DNA of 64,000 nucleotides from Croceitalea marina. GTDB taxonomy: Bacteria > Bacteroidota > Bacteroidia > Flavobacteriales > Flavobacteriaceae. Shown here piece by piece: positions 16,641 through 23,694 of this stretch (within the stretch, counting starts at the first letter, position 1; each line of letters starts with the position of its first letter). The DNA lies in NCBI RefSeq assembly GCF_042684265.1, contig NZ_JBHULB010000082.1, positions 62,001 through 126,000 on the forward strand, read 5' to 3'. The translations under genes were made by a program, and so were the position numbers. The notes beneath the pieces are model-generated. The model had not been told where the DNA came from, ran no database searches, and was given only the letters and a program-made list of their open reading frames with translations.

Positions 16641-16967
16641 CTAATCTTCTACATCTTCGTCATTCAACATATCATTCGGGTCAGGTTCTACCACCGCATT
16701 GGGGTCATCGTCATCAAAATCCTCATAATCGGCTTCGTCGTAATTGGCCATGGTCTTTTCTAACTTCTCACTGATTTTTACTAAATACTTGGTATCGGAT
16801 GTTATCACTTCAACGGCCTCTACAAGCTCTCCATTTGAGTTACGGTAAGAAATGATATCTTCATCATCGTATCCGTCAGGGTACCTTTCCACGGTAAGCT
16901 TTAAAACTTCAGGAGTCAATTTCTTAAAATCTACGATTACTTTATTTAAGTGTGCGTGCTTGTCCAT
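16641..16967 (-). CDS. small acidic protein of the polyamine operon
   Basis: A 108-aa soluble protein. Residues 1-75 form a compact domain (LNKVIVDFKKLTPEVLKLTVERYPDGY); the last 30 residues are an Asp/Glu-rich tail (YEDFDDDDPNAVVEPDPND). It starts 2 bp after the DHS-like gene, so it is the last gene of the speA-speB-dhs operon. An acidic tail could bind polyamines or mimic nucleic acid, which is speculation. No known domain recognised. Confidence 0.7.
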   Translation of the reverse strand: MDKHAHLNKVIVDFKKLTPEVLKLTVERYPDGYDDEDIISYRNSNGELVEAVEVITSDTKYLVKISEKLEKTMANYDEADYEDFDDDDPNAVVEPDPNDMLNDEDVED

Positions 16968-16969
16968 AA

Positions 16970-17944
16970 TTACATATTTAAAAGGTAAGCAAAAATTAAA
17001 GGCGCAACAATAGTTGCATCACTCTCGATAATAAATTTAGGTGTATTGATGTCTAATTTTCCCCATGTTATTTTCTCATTGGGTACGGCACCAGAATAAG
17101 ATCCATAACTTGTAGTAGAATCGCTTATTTGGCAAAAATAACTCCAAAATGGCGTGTCGGTTCTTTCCATATCTTGATAGAGCATTGGCACTACGCAAAT
17201 TGGGAAATCACCTGCAATACCTCCACCTATTTGAAAGAACCCAATTCCGTTTTTAGAATTTTCAGTATACCAATCTGCCAAAAAGGTCATGTACTCGATT
17301 CCCGATTTCATGGTACTCGCCTTTAGTTCTCCTTTTAGAACATAAGAGGCAAAAATATTTCCCATGGTACTGTCTTCCCAACCAGGGCAAACAATGGGTA
17401 AATTCTTTTCTGCAGCGGCATACATCCACGAATCCTTTAGATCAACCTCATAATATTCTTCCAAGACACCAGAAAGCAATAGTTTGTACATATACTCATG
17501 AGGCAAGTAACGTTCGCCATTGGCTTCGGCATCTTTCCAAATTTTTACAATATGCTTCTGAATTCTTCTAAAGGCCTCTTCTTCAGGAATACAGGTATCT
17601 GTTACCCTGTTAAGACCTTTTTCCAATAAATTCCATTCATCTTGGGGGGTAAGGTCACGGTAATTTGGTACGCGTTTGTAATGTGAATGCGCCACCAAAT
17701 TCATAATATCTTCTTCTAAATTTGCACCGGTACAGGAAATGATGTGCACCTTGTCTTGCCGGATCATTTCCGCAAAAATCTTACCCAACTCGGCGGTTGA
17801 CATAGCGCCTGCCAAAGACACCAACATTTGAGCTCCATTATGCAGCTGTTCTTCATACCCTTTTGCGGCATCTACCAATGCGGCAGCATTAAAGTGTAAG
17901 TAATATTTTTCGATAAATTGGCTAATAGCCCCTTTGTCACTCAT
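16970..17944 (-). CDS. deoxyhypusine-synthase-like protein, probable homospermidine synthase
   Basis: A 324-aa DHS-family protein. NAD-binding-type motifs are visible (MLVSLAGAMSTAELGKIFAEMI, IISCTGANLEEDIMNLVAHSHYKRVP) and the catalytic-lysine region is conserved as YGSYSGAVPNEKITWGKL. Start ATG 17944 sits inside the agmatinase stop region (GATGAGTGA), giving an 8-bp overlap; an upstream in-frame ATG at 18007 would lie well inside speB and is less likely. Bacteria lack the eIF5A substrate of true DHS; a cyanobacterial homologue makes homospermidine, and homospermidine is the typical polyamine of Flavobacteriaceae, so that role is inferred here from context. Confidence 0.87.
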   Translation of the reverse strand: MSDKGAISQFIEKYYLHFNAAALVDAAKGYEEQLHNGAQMLVSLAGAMSTAELGKIFAEMIRQDKVHIISCTGANLEEDIMNLVAHSHYKRVPNYRDLTPQDEWNLLEKGLNRVTDTCIPEEEAFRRIQKHIVKIWKDAEANGERYLPHEYMYKLLLSGVLEEYYEVDLKDSWMYAAAEKNLPIVCPGWEDSTMGNIFASYVLKGELKASTMKSGIEYMTFLADWYTENSKNGIGFFQIGGGIAGDFPICVVPMLYQDMERTDTPFWSYFCQISDSTTSYGSYSGAVPNEKITWGKLDINTPKFIIESDATIVAPLIFAYLLNM

Positions 17945-18869
17945 CTTCAAATTTGAATTTTTGATTGTTGTTTTCTTTGGAAGTAAATCCGCTCTCATAT
18001 TCTTCATCTACTTGTGCTTCATTGAATTTATAAGAAAGCATTTTATAGTATAATTTGGCCGCTAGAAAGTCTGAAGATTTATCGGCAGGATTCGGACAAA
18101 GCTCGACGATATCAAAACCAACCACATTTTTTTCTTCAAAAACCATTTTCAGCAACTCTAGAGTTTCATACCATAAAAGTCCTCCAGGCTCTGGTGTACC
18201 GGTTGAAGGCATAATAGATGGGTCAAAAGCATCCAAATCAAAAGTAATGAACACATTTTCTGTGCAGGCCTCTAGCACCTTATCCATCCAAAAGTCATCA
18301 TTGATCATAACATGCGCAAAAAACGTATGCTCTTCGTTCATGAAGGTTTTTTCGATCAAATCCATACTACGTATGCCTACCTGAACCAAATTGGAGGTTT
18401 TATTGGCCTCATGTACCGCGCAAGCATGGTTATAAGGTGTACCTTCATATGTTTCTCGTAAATCTGCATGGGCATCTAACTGCAGAACGGTCAAATTTTC
18501 AAAATGTTCGTTAAATGCTCTAATGGAACCAATCGAAATACTATGTTCGCCACCAAACAAGGTAACGAACTTGTTACGTTTGATATACTTTTTAGTAGTC
18601 TCATGTACTTTGTTGACCACGGCTTCAGGAGAACTATTTTCAGTAATCGCGTCGGCCAAATAAATACCTTGTCGATATACTTCGGTCTCTGTTTCAATAT
18701 CATAAAGCTCCATATTCTCAGAAGCTTCCAAAAAAGCATTAGGACCTTTATCGGCTCCCTTACCCCAAGTACTGGTACCATCATAAGGAACAGGTATCAA
18801 TACGATTTTAGCTGTTTCTTGCAGTGCAAATTCATTGGAAATACCGGCATAGTTTTTTGTTGTTTCCAC
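17937..18869 (-). CDS. speB: agmatinase
   Basis: A 310-aa ureohydrolase converting agmatine to putrescine and urea. Mn-binding motifs of the arginase/agmatinase family are intact: GGEHSISIGS (His109), LDAHADLRETY (Asp132, His134, Asp136) and FDLDAFDPSIMPSTGTPEPGG near residue 220. It is the second gene of the operon, 23 bp after speA, and its end overlaps the DHS-like gene, fitting the order arginine, agmatine, putrescine, then a longer polyamine. Confidence 0.93.
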   Translation of the reverse strand: METTKNYAGISNEFALQETAKIVLIPVPYDGTSTWGKGADKGPNAFLEASENMELYDIETETEVYRQGIYLADAITENSSPEAVVNKVHETTKKYIKRNKFVTLFGGEHSISIGSIRAFNEHFENLTVLQLDAHADLRETYEGTPYNHACAVHEANKTSNLVQVGIRSMDLIEKTFMNEEHTFFAHVMINDDFWMDKVLEACTENVFITFDLDAFDPSIMPSTGTPEPGGLLWYETLELLKMVFEEKNVVGFDIVELCPNPADKSSDFLAAKLYYKMLSYKFNEAQVDEEYESGFTSKENNNQKFKFEDE

Positions 18870-18892
18870 TTTTATAGTTTTATTACTTTGAA

Positions 18893-20338
18893 TTAAGAGG
18901 TCAATTCCTGCTCTTTTTCTTGAATAGGTTTTATTCTTTCTTGGGGCTGATACCCCAAAATATCTAATAGCTGTGAAGCCGTCTGTTGTTCTTTGAATAC
19001 GGATACTTGAAGCTCACCATCTGCATCTCTCTGTAATAGTAAATGTTTAGGGTGGGGAATCAAACAATGCTGCAAGCCCCCAAAACCACCGATAGATTCT
19101 TGATAGGCTCCAACATTGAAAAAGCCAATATAAAGTGGTTTATCCTTTTTAAATTTTGGCAAATAAATGGCATTCATATGCTGCTCGCTATTATAATAAT
19201 CATCACTATCACAGGTGAGTCCACCCAATAAAACCCGCTCGTACTCATCGTTCCAGCGGTTAATGGGCAACATGATAAATCGTTTATTGATGGCCCAAGT
19301 ATCAGGCAAAGTGGTGATAAAAGACGAATTGATCATATTCCATTTTTCACGATCGTTCTGTTGTTTTTGGTAGAGTACTTCATAAATGGCACCACCACTT
19401 TCGCCGACCGTAAAACTACCGAACTCGGTAAAAATATGCGGAACGGCAACACCGGCTTCATCACAAGCTAATTTGATCTGGTTCACAATCTCATAGACCA
19501 TATACTCATAGTCAAATTCAAAGGCCAAAGAATTTTTTGTTGGAAAACCACCTCCAATATTCAAACTATCTAAACTGGGACATGCCTTTTTCAAGCGAAT
19601 GTATACCTTAAGACATTTCATAAGTTCATTCCAATAATAGGCATTGTCTCGAATACCGGTGTTGATGAAAAAATGCAACATTTTCAGCTCTACCTGTTCA
19701 TTATTCTTGATTTGCTGCTCAAAAAACGGCACAATGTTTTTATAACCAATACCCAGTCTAGAGGTGTAGAATTCGAACTTGGGTTCCTCTTCAGAAGCGA
19801 TACGAATACCCACCTTAAAGGAGTCTTTGATTTCTTCTGTAAGCAAATCTAGCTCTTCGTAATTATCAATGATTGGAATGCAATTGTGGTGGCCATTATT
19901 GAGCAATCTGCCGATATTTTCGATGTAACGTTCGCGCTTAAACCCGTTACAAATTACATAGGTGTCATTTGAAACCAACCCTTGCTGTTTTAGGTTTTCT
20001 ATGATTTCAATATCAAAGGCCGATGAAGTCTCTAGATGGATATCATTTTTAAGTGCCTCTTGCAATACATGACTAAAATGCGAACTTTTTGTACAATAAC
20101 AATAATTGTATGAACCTTTATAATTGTGTTCAGCGATGGCCTTTTTAAACCAGGTTTTAGCCCTATTTATATTTTCGGAAATTTTAGGTAAATAAGTAAA
20201 TTTCAATGGCGTACCATACTGAGCTGCCAATTGCTCTAAAGGAATACCATGAAACGCCAAGCTATCTCCCTTAGTAGAGAATTCTACCTGGGGAAATTCA
20301 TATGTTTGAGTGATCAGATCGCTATATTTCGTATTCAT
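18893..20338 (-). CDS. speA: biosynthetic arginine decarboxylase
   Basis: A 481-aa PLP enzyme of the alanine-racemase fold. The PLP-lysine motif is YCTKSSHF (Lys84); other features are SLNIGGGFPT in the barrel, EFGSFTVGESGG (phosphate binding) and GLTCDSDDYY near the C-terminus, where the active-site Cys-Asp pair of the second subunit sits. It is shorter than the 630-660-aa enterobacterial SpeA because it lacks inserted domains, as usual in Bacteroidota. It heads the polyamine operon and has a 300-bp hairpin-rich upstream leader. Confidence 0.9.
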   Translation of the reverse strand: MNTKYSDLITQTYEFPQVEFSTKGDSLAFHGIPLEQLAAQYGTPLKFTYLPKISENINRAKTWFKKAIAEHNYKGSYNYCYCTKSSHFSHVLQEALKNDIHLETSSAFDIEIIENLKQQGLVSNDTYVICNGFKRERYIENIGRLLNNGHHNCIPIIDNYEELDLLTEEIKDSFKVGIRIASEEEPKFEFYTSRLGIGYKNIVPFFEQQIKNNEQVELKMLHFFINTGIRDNAYYWNELMKCLKVYIRLKKACPSLDSLNIGGGFPTKNSLAFEFDYEYMVYEIVNQIKLACDEAGVAVPHIFTEFGSFTVGESGGAIYEVLYQKQQNDREKWNMINSSFITTLPDTWAINKRFIMLPINRWNDEYERVLLGGLTCDSDDYYNSEQHMNAIYLPKFKKDKPLYIGFFNVGAYQESIGGFGGLQHCLIPHPKHLLLQRDADGELQVSVFKEQQTASQLLDILGYQPQERIKPIQEKEQELTS

Positions 20339-20638
20339 TGAAGACTAAAAATGAAAAATATTAAGGGTAAGGGTTCAAAAAAGAAAAATGAACCTTAATC
20401 AGATAATAATCTGCCTTTCAGTTGTTGGAACGAAAAAGTAGGGGTGTTGACTACCCAAAATAGAAGAAATATAAACGGAAGCTAGCTTTAATTTTCGGTT
20501 ACCCCACCCTAGGGCTGTCTTGGCGATTGACTTCCTAACTGCCGAAGACCCGAACAAATAAACAGGTTTCAAATGTTCAGCTAAAACACTTTACAAATGA
20601 AAACAAAAAAAGAATACGTTCAACAAAAATTGATTTTT
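20339..20638 (-). promoter_or_regulatory. hairpin-rich leader upstream of speA
   Basis: This 300-bp gene-free stretch lies between moaC and speA. Read on the minus strand, it shows a strong imperfect hairpin at about 20550-20510 (GTCTT-C-GGC pairing with GCCAAGAC, outer GG/CC), enclosed by TTCGG/CCGAA; then a GGGTAG...CTAC element near 20456-20438; then CAGAT-TATT-ATCTG at 20413-20400; then AAGGTTC...GAACCCTT at 20397-20368, just upstream of the start codon. Its GC-rich core stands out from the AT-rich flanks. The run of hairpins ending near the start codon looks like a cis-acting riboregulator for the polyamine operon. I do not recognise the fold as a known riboswitch. Confidence 0.45.
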
Positions 20639-21064
20639 TTAAGCACCAATGTCAGACTTGCCACCTGTCTTTTTAAGTAATTTAATTTGGTGAATTTCAA
20701 TGGCTTTGTCTATAGGCTTCAGCATATCATACATATTTAAGGCTACCACACTAGCTCCGTGCATGGCCTCAACCTCTACCCCAGTCTTATAAAAGGTTTT
20801 CACAGTGACTTTTACAATAATATTCAATCCATCAATCTCATAATCTATTCCTGCAAACTCAATAGGTAATGGGTGGCAGTCGGGCAATAATTCCGGTGTT
20901 TTTTTAAGGCCCAAAAATCCCGCAGCCTTGCTCATGGCAAATACATCACCTTTAGGCACCTTATTTTCTCTAATGGCAGTAATAGTATCTTGCGAGCCTA
21001 CTTTTACAATGGCTTGCGCTACCGCAGTTCGATGGGTGTTTTGTTTTTGCGTGATATCTACCAT
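20639..21064 (-). CDS. moaC: cyclic pyranopterin monophosphate synthase
   Basis: A 141-aa MoaC, second step of molybdenum cofactor synthesis (with MoaA it forms cPMP from GTP). Family motifs: MVDITQKQNTHRTAVAQA at the N-terminus, PDCHPLPIEF, TGVEVEAMHGASVVALNMYDMLKP and KKTGGKSD at the end. It starts directly at the MVDI motif and lacks the 14-15-residue N-terminal extension of E. coli MoaC. It is 3 bp downstream of moaE and co-transcribed. No moaA or moaD is in the window. Confidence 0.93.
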   Translation of the reverse strand: MVDITQKQNTHRTAVAQAIVKVGSQDTITAIRENKVPKGDVFAMSKAAGFLGLKKTPELLPDCHPLPIEFAGIDYEIDGLNIIVKVTVKTFYKTGVEVEAMHGASVVALNMYDMLKPIDKAIEIHQIKLLKKTGGKSDIGA

Positions 21065-21067
21065 GAA

Positions 21068-21508
21068 CTATGTATTAACTTTCCATTGATAAGAGTCATC
21101 CTCAAACAACTCTTTACCAAATACGGGGACTTCTTTTTTAATTTCTTCGACTACATGATGTAGCGCATCAAATACTTCTTTTCGATGTGGGGAAGAAACA
21201 AAAACAAATAGGCAGATTTCACCAACCTCAACTTTACCCAAACTGTGATAAATGTGCATACAAGTAAGGTCGAATTTCGCGAACGTAGCCTCTCTGATTT
21301 CATGAAATTTTATGTTGGCCATTTCTTCATAAGCCGTGTATTCTATTGCCCCTACTTTTTTTCCTTCAATTTCATCTGCACGTACCTGGCCCAAAAAAAT
21401 GTCATGAGCACCAATAGTGGTTTTGCTCTGATGTTTGGCAATGGAATTTGCTATAAATTCAGGAGTGATAGGCCCACTTACAAATACGTTTTTTACTTTT
21501 CTTTCCAA
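21068..21508 (-). CDS. moaE: molybdopterin synthase catalytic subunit
   Basis: A 146-aa MoaE. Motifs: GAHDIFLGQVR near the N-terminus, IEYTAYEEMA, IYHSLGKVEVGE, SSPHRKEVFDALHHVVEEIKKEVPVFGKE (active-site Lys in KKEVPVFGKE). With MoaD (not in this window) it inserts sulfur into cPMP to make molybdopterin. Forms an operon with moaC; the DUF3052 gene lies 40 bp upstream on the same strand. Confidence 0.93.
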   Translation of the reverse strand: MERKVKNVFVSGPITPEFIANSIAKHQSKTTIGAHDIFLGQVRADEIEGKKVGAIEYTAYEEMANIKFHEIREATFAKFDLTCMHIYHSLGKVEVGEICLFVFVSSPHRKEVFDALHHVVEEIKKEVPVFGKELFEDDSYQWKVNT

Positions 21509-21548
21509 GCTCTTAGTATTTAATTTAAAGGTAATGAAGAATTAAATA

Positions 21549-21968
21549 TTATCTATCCTTTGTTCGGTAAACAAATTTGTGCCCGCTCCAATCAGCGTCA
21601 ATGGCAGCCACTTTTGTATCTACCAGACCAGATTCAAGGCCAAATTTCATTACGTTGAACTTGTCTATTTCACTTGGAACTTTAGAACTCTTTTTCGGCC
21701 AACTCACCCAAAGAATTCCTGTTTTCTTTAGGTTGTTTTTAGCTAAAACAAAATAGATTTCCAACTCCTCTTGTGTAGTGCAGAAAATATGGGCGAAATC
21801 TATCTTCAATTTTTCCTTGGTAGTACTTATTTGAACAGCTGCAGGAAAGGAAGTAAAAAAATCTAAGTAATTTTTAGGTGCGTTTAACACTTGAATATAG
21901 AACCCTTCCTTAATTCCCAACTTTTTTGCTAATGGTGTTCCTGAATATCCGTGAGTCTGCATAATCAA
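21549..21968 (-). CDS. DUF3052 family protein
   Basis: A 139-aa cytoplasmic protein matching the DUF3052 pattern: GYSGTPLAKKLGIKEGF at the N-terminus, IDFAHIFCTTQEELE in the middle, and the family's LWVSWPKKSSKVPSEID and GLVDTKVAAIDADWSGHKFVYR at the end. No catalytic role is known for the family. Met1 or Met3 could be the start. It is immediately upstream of the tRNA-Arg on the other strand. Confidence 0.83.
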   Translation of the reverse strand: MIMQTHGYSGTPLAKKLGIKEGFYIQVLNAPKNYLDFFTSFPAAVQISTTKEKLKIDFAHIFCTTQEELEIYFVLAKNNLKKTGILWVSWPKKSSKVPSEIDKFNVMKFGLESGLVDTKVAAIDADWSGHKFVYRTKDR

Positions 21969-22035
21969 TAAATTTTATAGCTGAGATATAGAATTGCTTT
22001 CTATCAAAAATACTATTTTTACCCTCCTGTTTATG

Positions 22036-22107
22036 GGCCCCGTAGTTCAATGGATAGAATAGAAGTTTCCTAAACTTTAGATGCAAGTTCGATTCTTGCC
22101 GGGGCCG
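22036..22107 (+). tRNA. tRNA-Arg (anticodon CCT)
   Basis: A complete 72-nt cloverleaf: acceptor GGCCCCG/CGGGGCC, D-stem GTTC/GAAT, anticodon stem GAAGT/ACTTT with loop TTCCTAA (anticodon CCT), T-stem GCAAG/CTTGC with loop TTCGATT, discriminator G, no encoded CCA. Its 3' end is the insertion site of the island that follows: the last 19 bp before position 22106 recur at 42655-42673. Confidence 0.95.
22087..22105 (+). repeat. island attachment site at tRNA end (left copy)
   Basis: The 19-bp sequence GTTCGATTCTTGCCGGGGC, spanning the T-loop and 3' acceptor arm of tRNA-Arg, occurs again in the same orientation at 42655-42673. Direct duplication of a tRNA 3' end flanking a segment with an integrase gene at one end is the classic att signature. 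Confidence 0.9.
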
Positions 22108-22210
22108 CTTTTTAACATTTAAAGGCATCCTATAAATGCTTAAATATATTGATTTTCAATGTTTTACGTTTTTTTGACTTTAAATGATATTATTTAAAAC
22201 CATTCATTTG

Positions 22211-22231
22211 AGTTCACAAATCGTCAACATT
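22211..22231 (+). repeat. 21-bp subterminal direct repeat (left copy)
   Basis: A 21-bp sequence beginning AGTTCACAAATC and ending GTCAACATT is identical at 42583-42603 in the same orientation. Both copies lie inside the att repeats (105 bp and 51 bp from them), the place expected for integrase arm-type binding sites. Confidence 0.85.
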
Positions 22232-22313
22232 TTTAACCAAATGTTTTCTTTTCTTAAAGATATTGGTTTTAAAGCTGTTAAACAATAGCTTTACTGGTGA
22301 TTTGACTTTCGTC

Positions 22314-22331
22314 TAAACTAAGTTTAACTTA
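22314..22331 (+). promoter_or_regulatory. overlapping palindromes just upstream of the integrase start
   Basis: Two perfect 13-bp dyads overlap here: TAAACT-A-AGTTTA (22314-22326) and TAAGTT-T-AACTTA (22319-22331). They end 3 bp before the integrase ATG, so a protein bound here would block transcription or translation start. Possible autoregulatory operator. Confidence 0.4.
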
Positions 22332-22334
22332 AAG

Positions 22335-23588
22335 ATGAACGTCATGCGAACTTCTTCAACGTTTTCTATCCTATTCTGGATATATGCAAAAAGAATTAGG
22401 AATAATCAAGCACCTCTATATGCCAGAATAACGGTAGATAGAAAAAAACTCAATATTAGCCTCAAAAGAAGGGTTGATACTAGATATTGGAACCCAAAAA
22501 TTCAAAGGATTAGAGGAACTAGCGAAGAAGCCAGAACCATCAATCAATATCTTGATGAAGTACATTCTAAATTATTTCAATGCTACCAAGAGCTAAGGGC
22601 TGACCATAAACGAATAACACCCCAAGCTATAAAATCGAAGTTTGTGGGTGATGAAAAGATTGACCATTATACTTTGAGAAATATTATTGAGTACCATAAC
22701 GCCAATATGTTCAGCAAACTTCATTACAATACCTCTAGGTTATACCTTACAAGCCAAAGGTATATTCTACTTTTCCTAAAAAAGAAACACAAAGTAGAAG
22801 ACATAGAACTTGCTGACCTTGACTATAAATTCATTCTTGATTTTGAAACCTTTCTACGAAACCATAAGCCAAGAAACTATCGAAAGAAAATTGGAAACAA
22901 TGCAGTGATGAAGCACATTCAAAGATTACGCCGAATGATTACTCTTGCCTATCAATTAGAATGGATTGATAGAGACCCATTCCACAAATTCAAACAAAAG
23001 CTACTACCTACACAAAGAGGTTATCTTACCTCTGAAGAGTTGAACGATATAGAGAAATTGAATATAGAATCTATGCGCTTGCAAACAGTTAGAGACTTAT
23101 TTATATTCAGTTGTTATACAGGCATCAGCTATATTGACTTAGTGCTATTGAATAACCAAAGTTTAGTTCTAGGTATGGACAAAACCACTTGGATAGTTAC
23201 GCAAAGGCAGAAAACTAGAAATTCTGTCAAGATACCCTTGCTTGCCAAAGCATTGGTATTAATTGAACGGTACAAATGCGATAAACGCTCAAAGATGAAT
23301 GGCACATTGTTCCCAATGATATCCAATCAAAAAATGAATTTATATTTAAAAGAAATAGCTGTGCTAGCAAAAATTGAAAAAAACTTAACTTTTCATATGG
23401 CTAGACATACTTTTGCGACCACAGTTACATTAACAAATGGTGTCCCAATTGAAACTATTTCAAAAATGCTTGGTCATTCCAAATTAACCACTACACAGAT
23501 ATATGCAAAAGTTCTTGAAAGAAAAGTATGTGATGATATGCAAGTACTAAGGCAAAAACTAGAAAATAATGTCAAAACAGGAGCTTAA
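22335..23588 (+). CDS. IntDOT-like tyrosine recombinase (island integrase)
   Basis: A 417-aa site-specific recombinase of the Bacteroidota conjugative-transposon type: an N-terminal arm-binding domain (residues 8-95, FSILFWIYAKRIRNNQAPLYARITVDRKK), a SAM-like core-binding domain (about 105-205) and a catalytic domain (about 215-405). Catalytic residues seen: His354-x-x-Arg357 (HMAR), His381 (LGHSK) and the nucleophile Tyr390 (TQIYAKV). The usual first arginine, in TGLR, is replaced by Ser265 (YTGISYIDL), as in IntDOT of CTnDOT. It lies beside the tRNA-Arg att site and should integrate and excise the island. A second ATG lies 9 bp downstream. Confidence 0.93.
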   Translation: MNVMRTSSTFSILFWIYAKRIRNNQAPLYARITVDRKKLNISLKRRVDTRYWNPKIQRIRGTSEEARTINQYLDEVHSKLFQCYQELRADHKRITPQAIKSKFVGDEKIDHYTLRNIIEYHNANMFSKLHYNTSRLYLTSQRYILLFLKKKHKVEDIELADLDYKFILDFETFLRNHKPRNYRKKIGNNAVMKHIQRLRRMITLAYQLEWIDRDPFHKFKQKLLPTQRGYLTSEELNDIEKLNIESMRLQTVRDLFIFSCYTGISYIDLVLLNNQSLVLGMDKTTWIVTQRQKTRNSVKIPLLAKALVLIERYKCDKRSKMNGTLFPMISNQKMNLYLKEIAVLAKIEKNLTFHMARHTFATTVTLTNGVPIETISKMLGHSKLTTTQIYAKVLERKVCDDMQVLRQKLENNVKTGA

Positions 23589-23694
23589 CTCTAACCGAGA
23601 AAAGTTCTTTTTTAAGACCAACTATCTTGTTTTTTCTAATATCATAAAAATAATTTTGGGGAAACATGAAGAATTATCTGGAACATTAATCTGC

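Noticed and set aside
21910..22128. 72-codon minus-strand frame across the tRNA-Arg
   Set aside because: It is antisense to the tRNA and gives the familiar spurious RQESNLHL-type translation produced by tRNA sequence.
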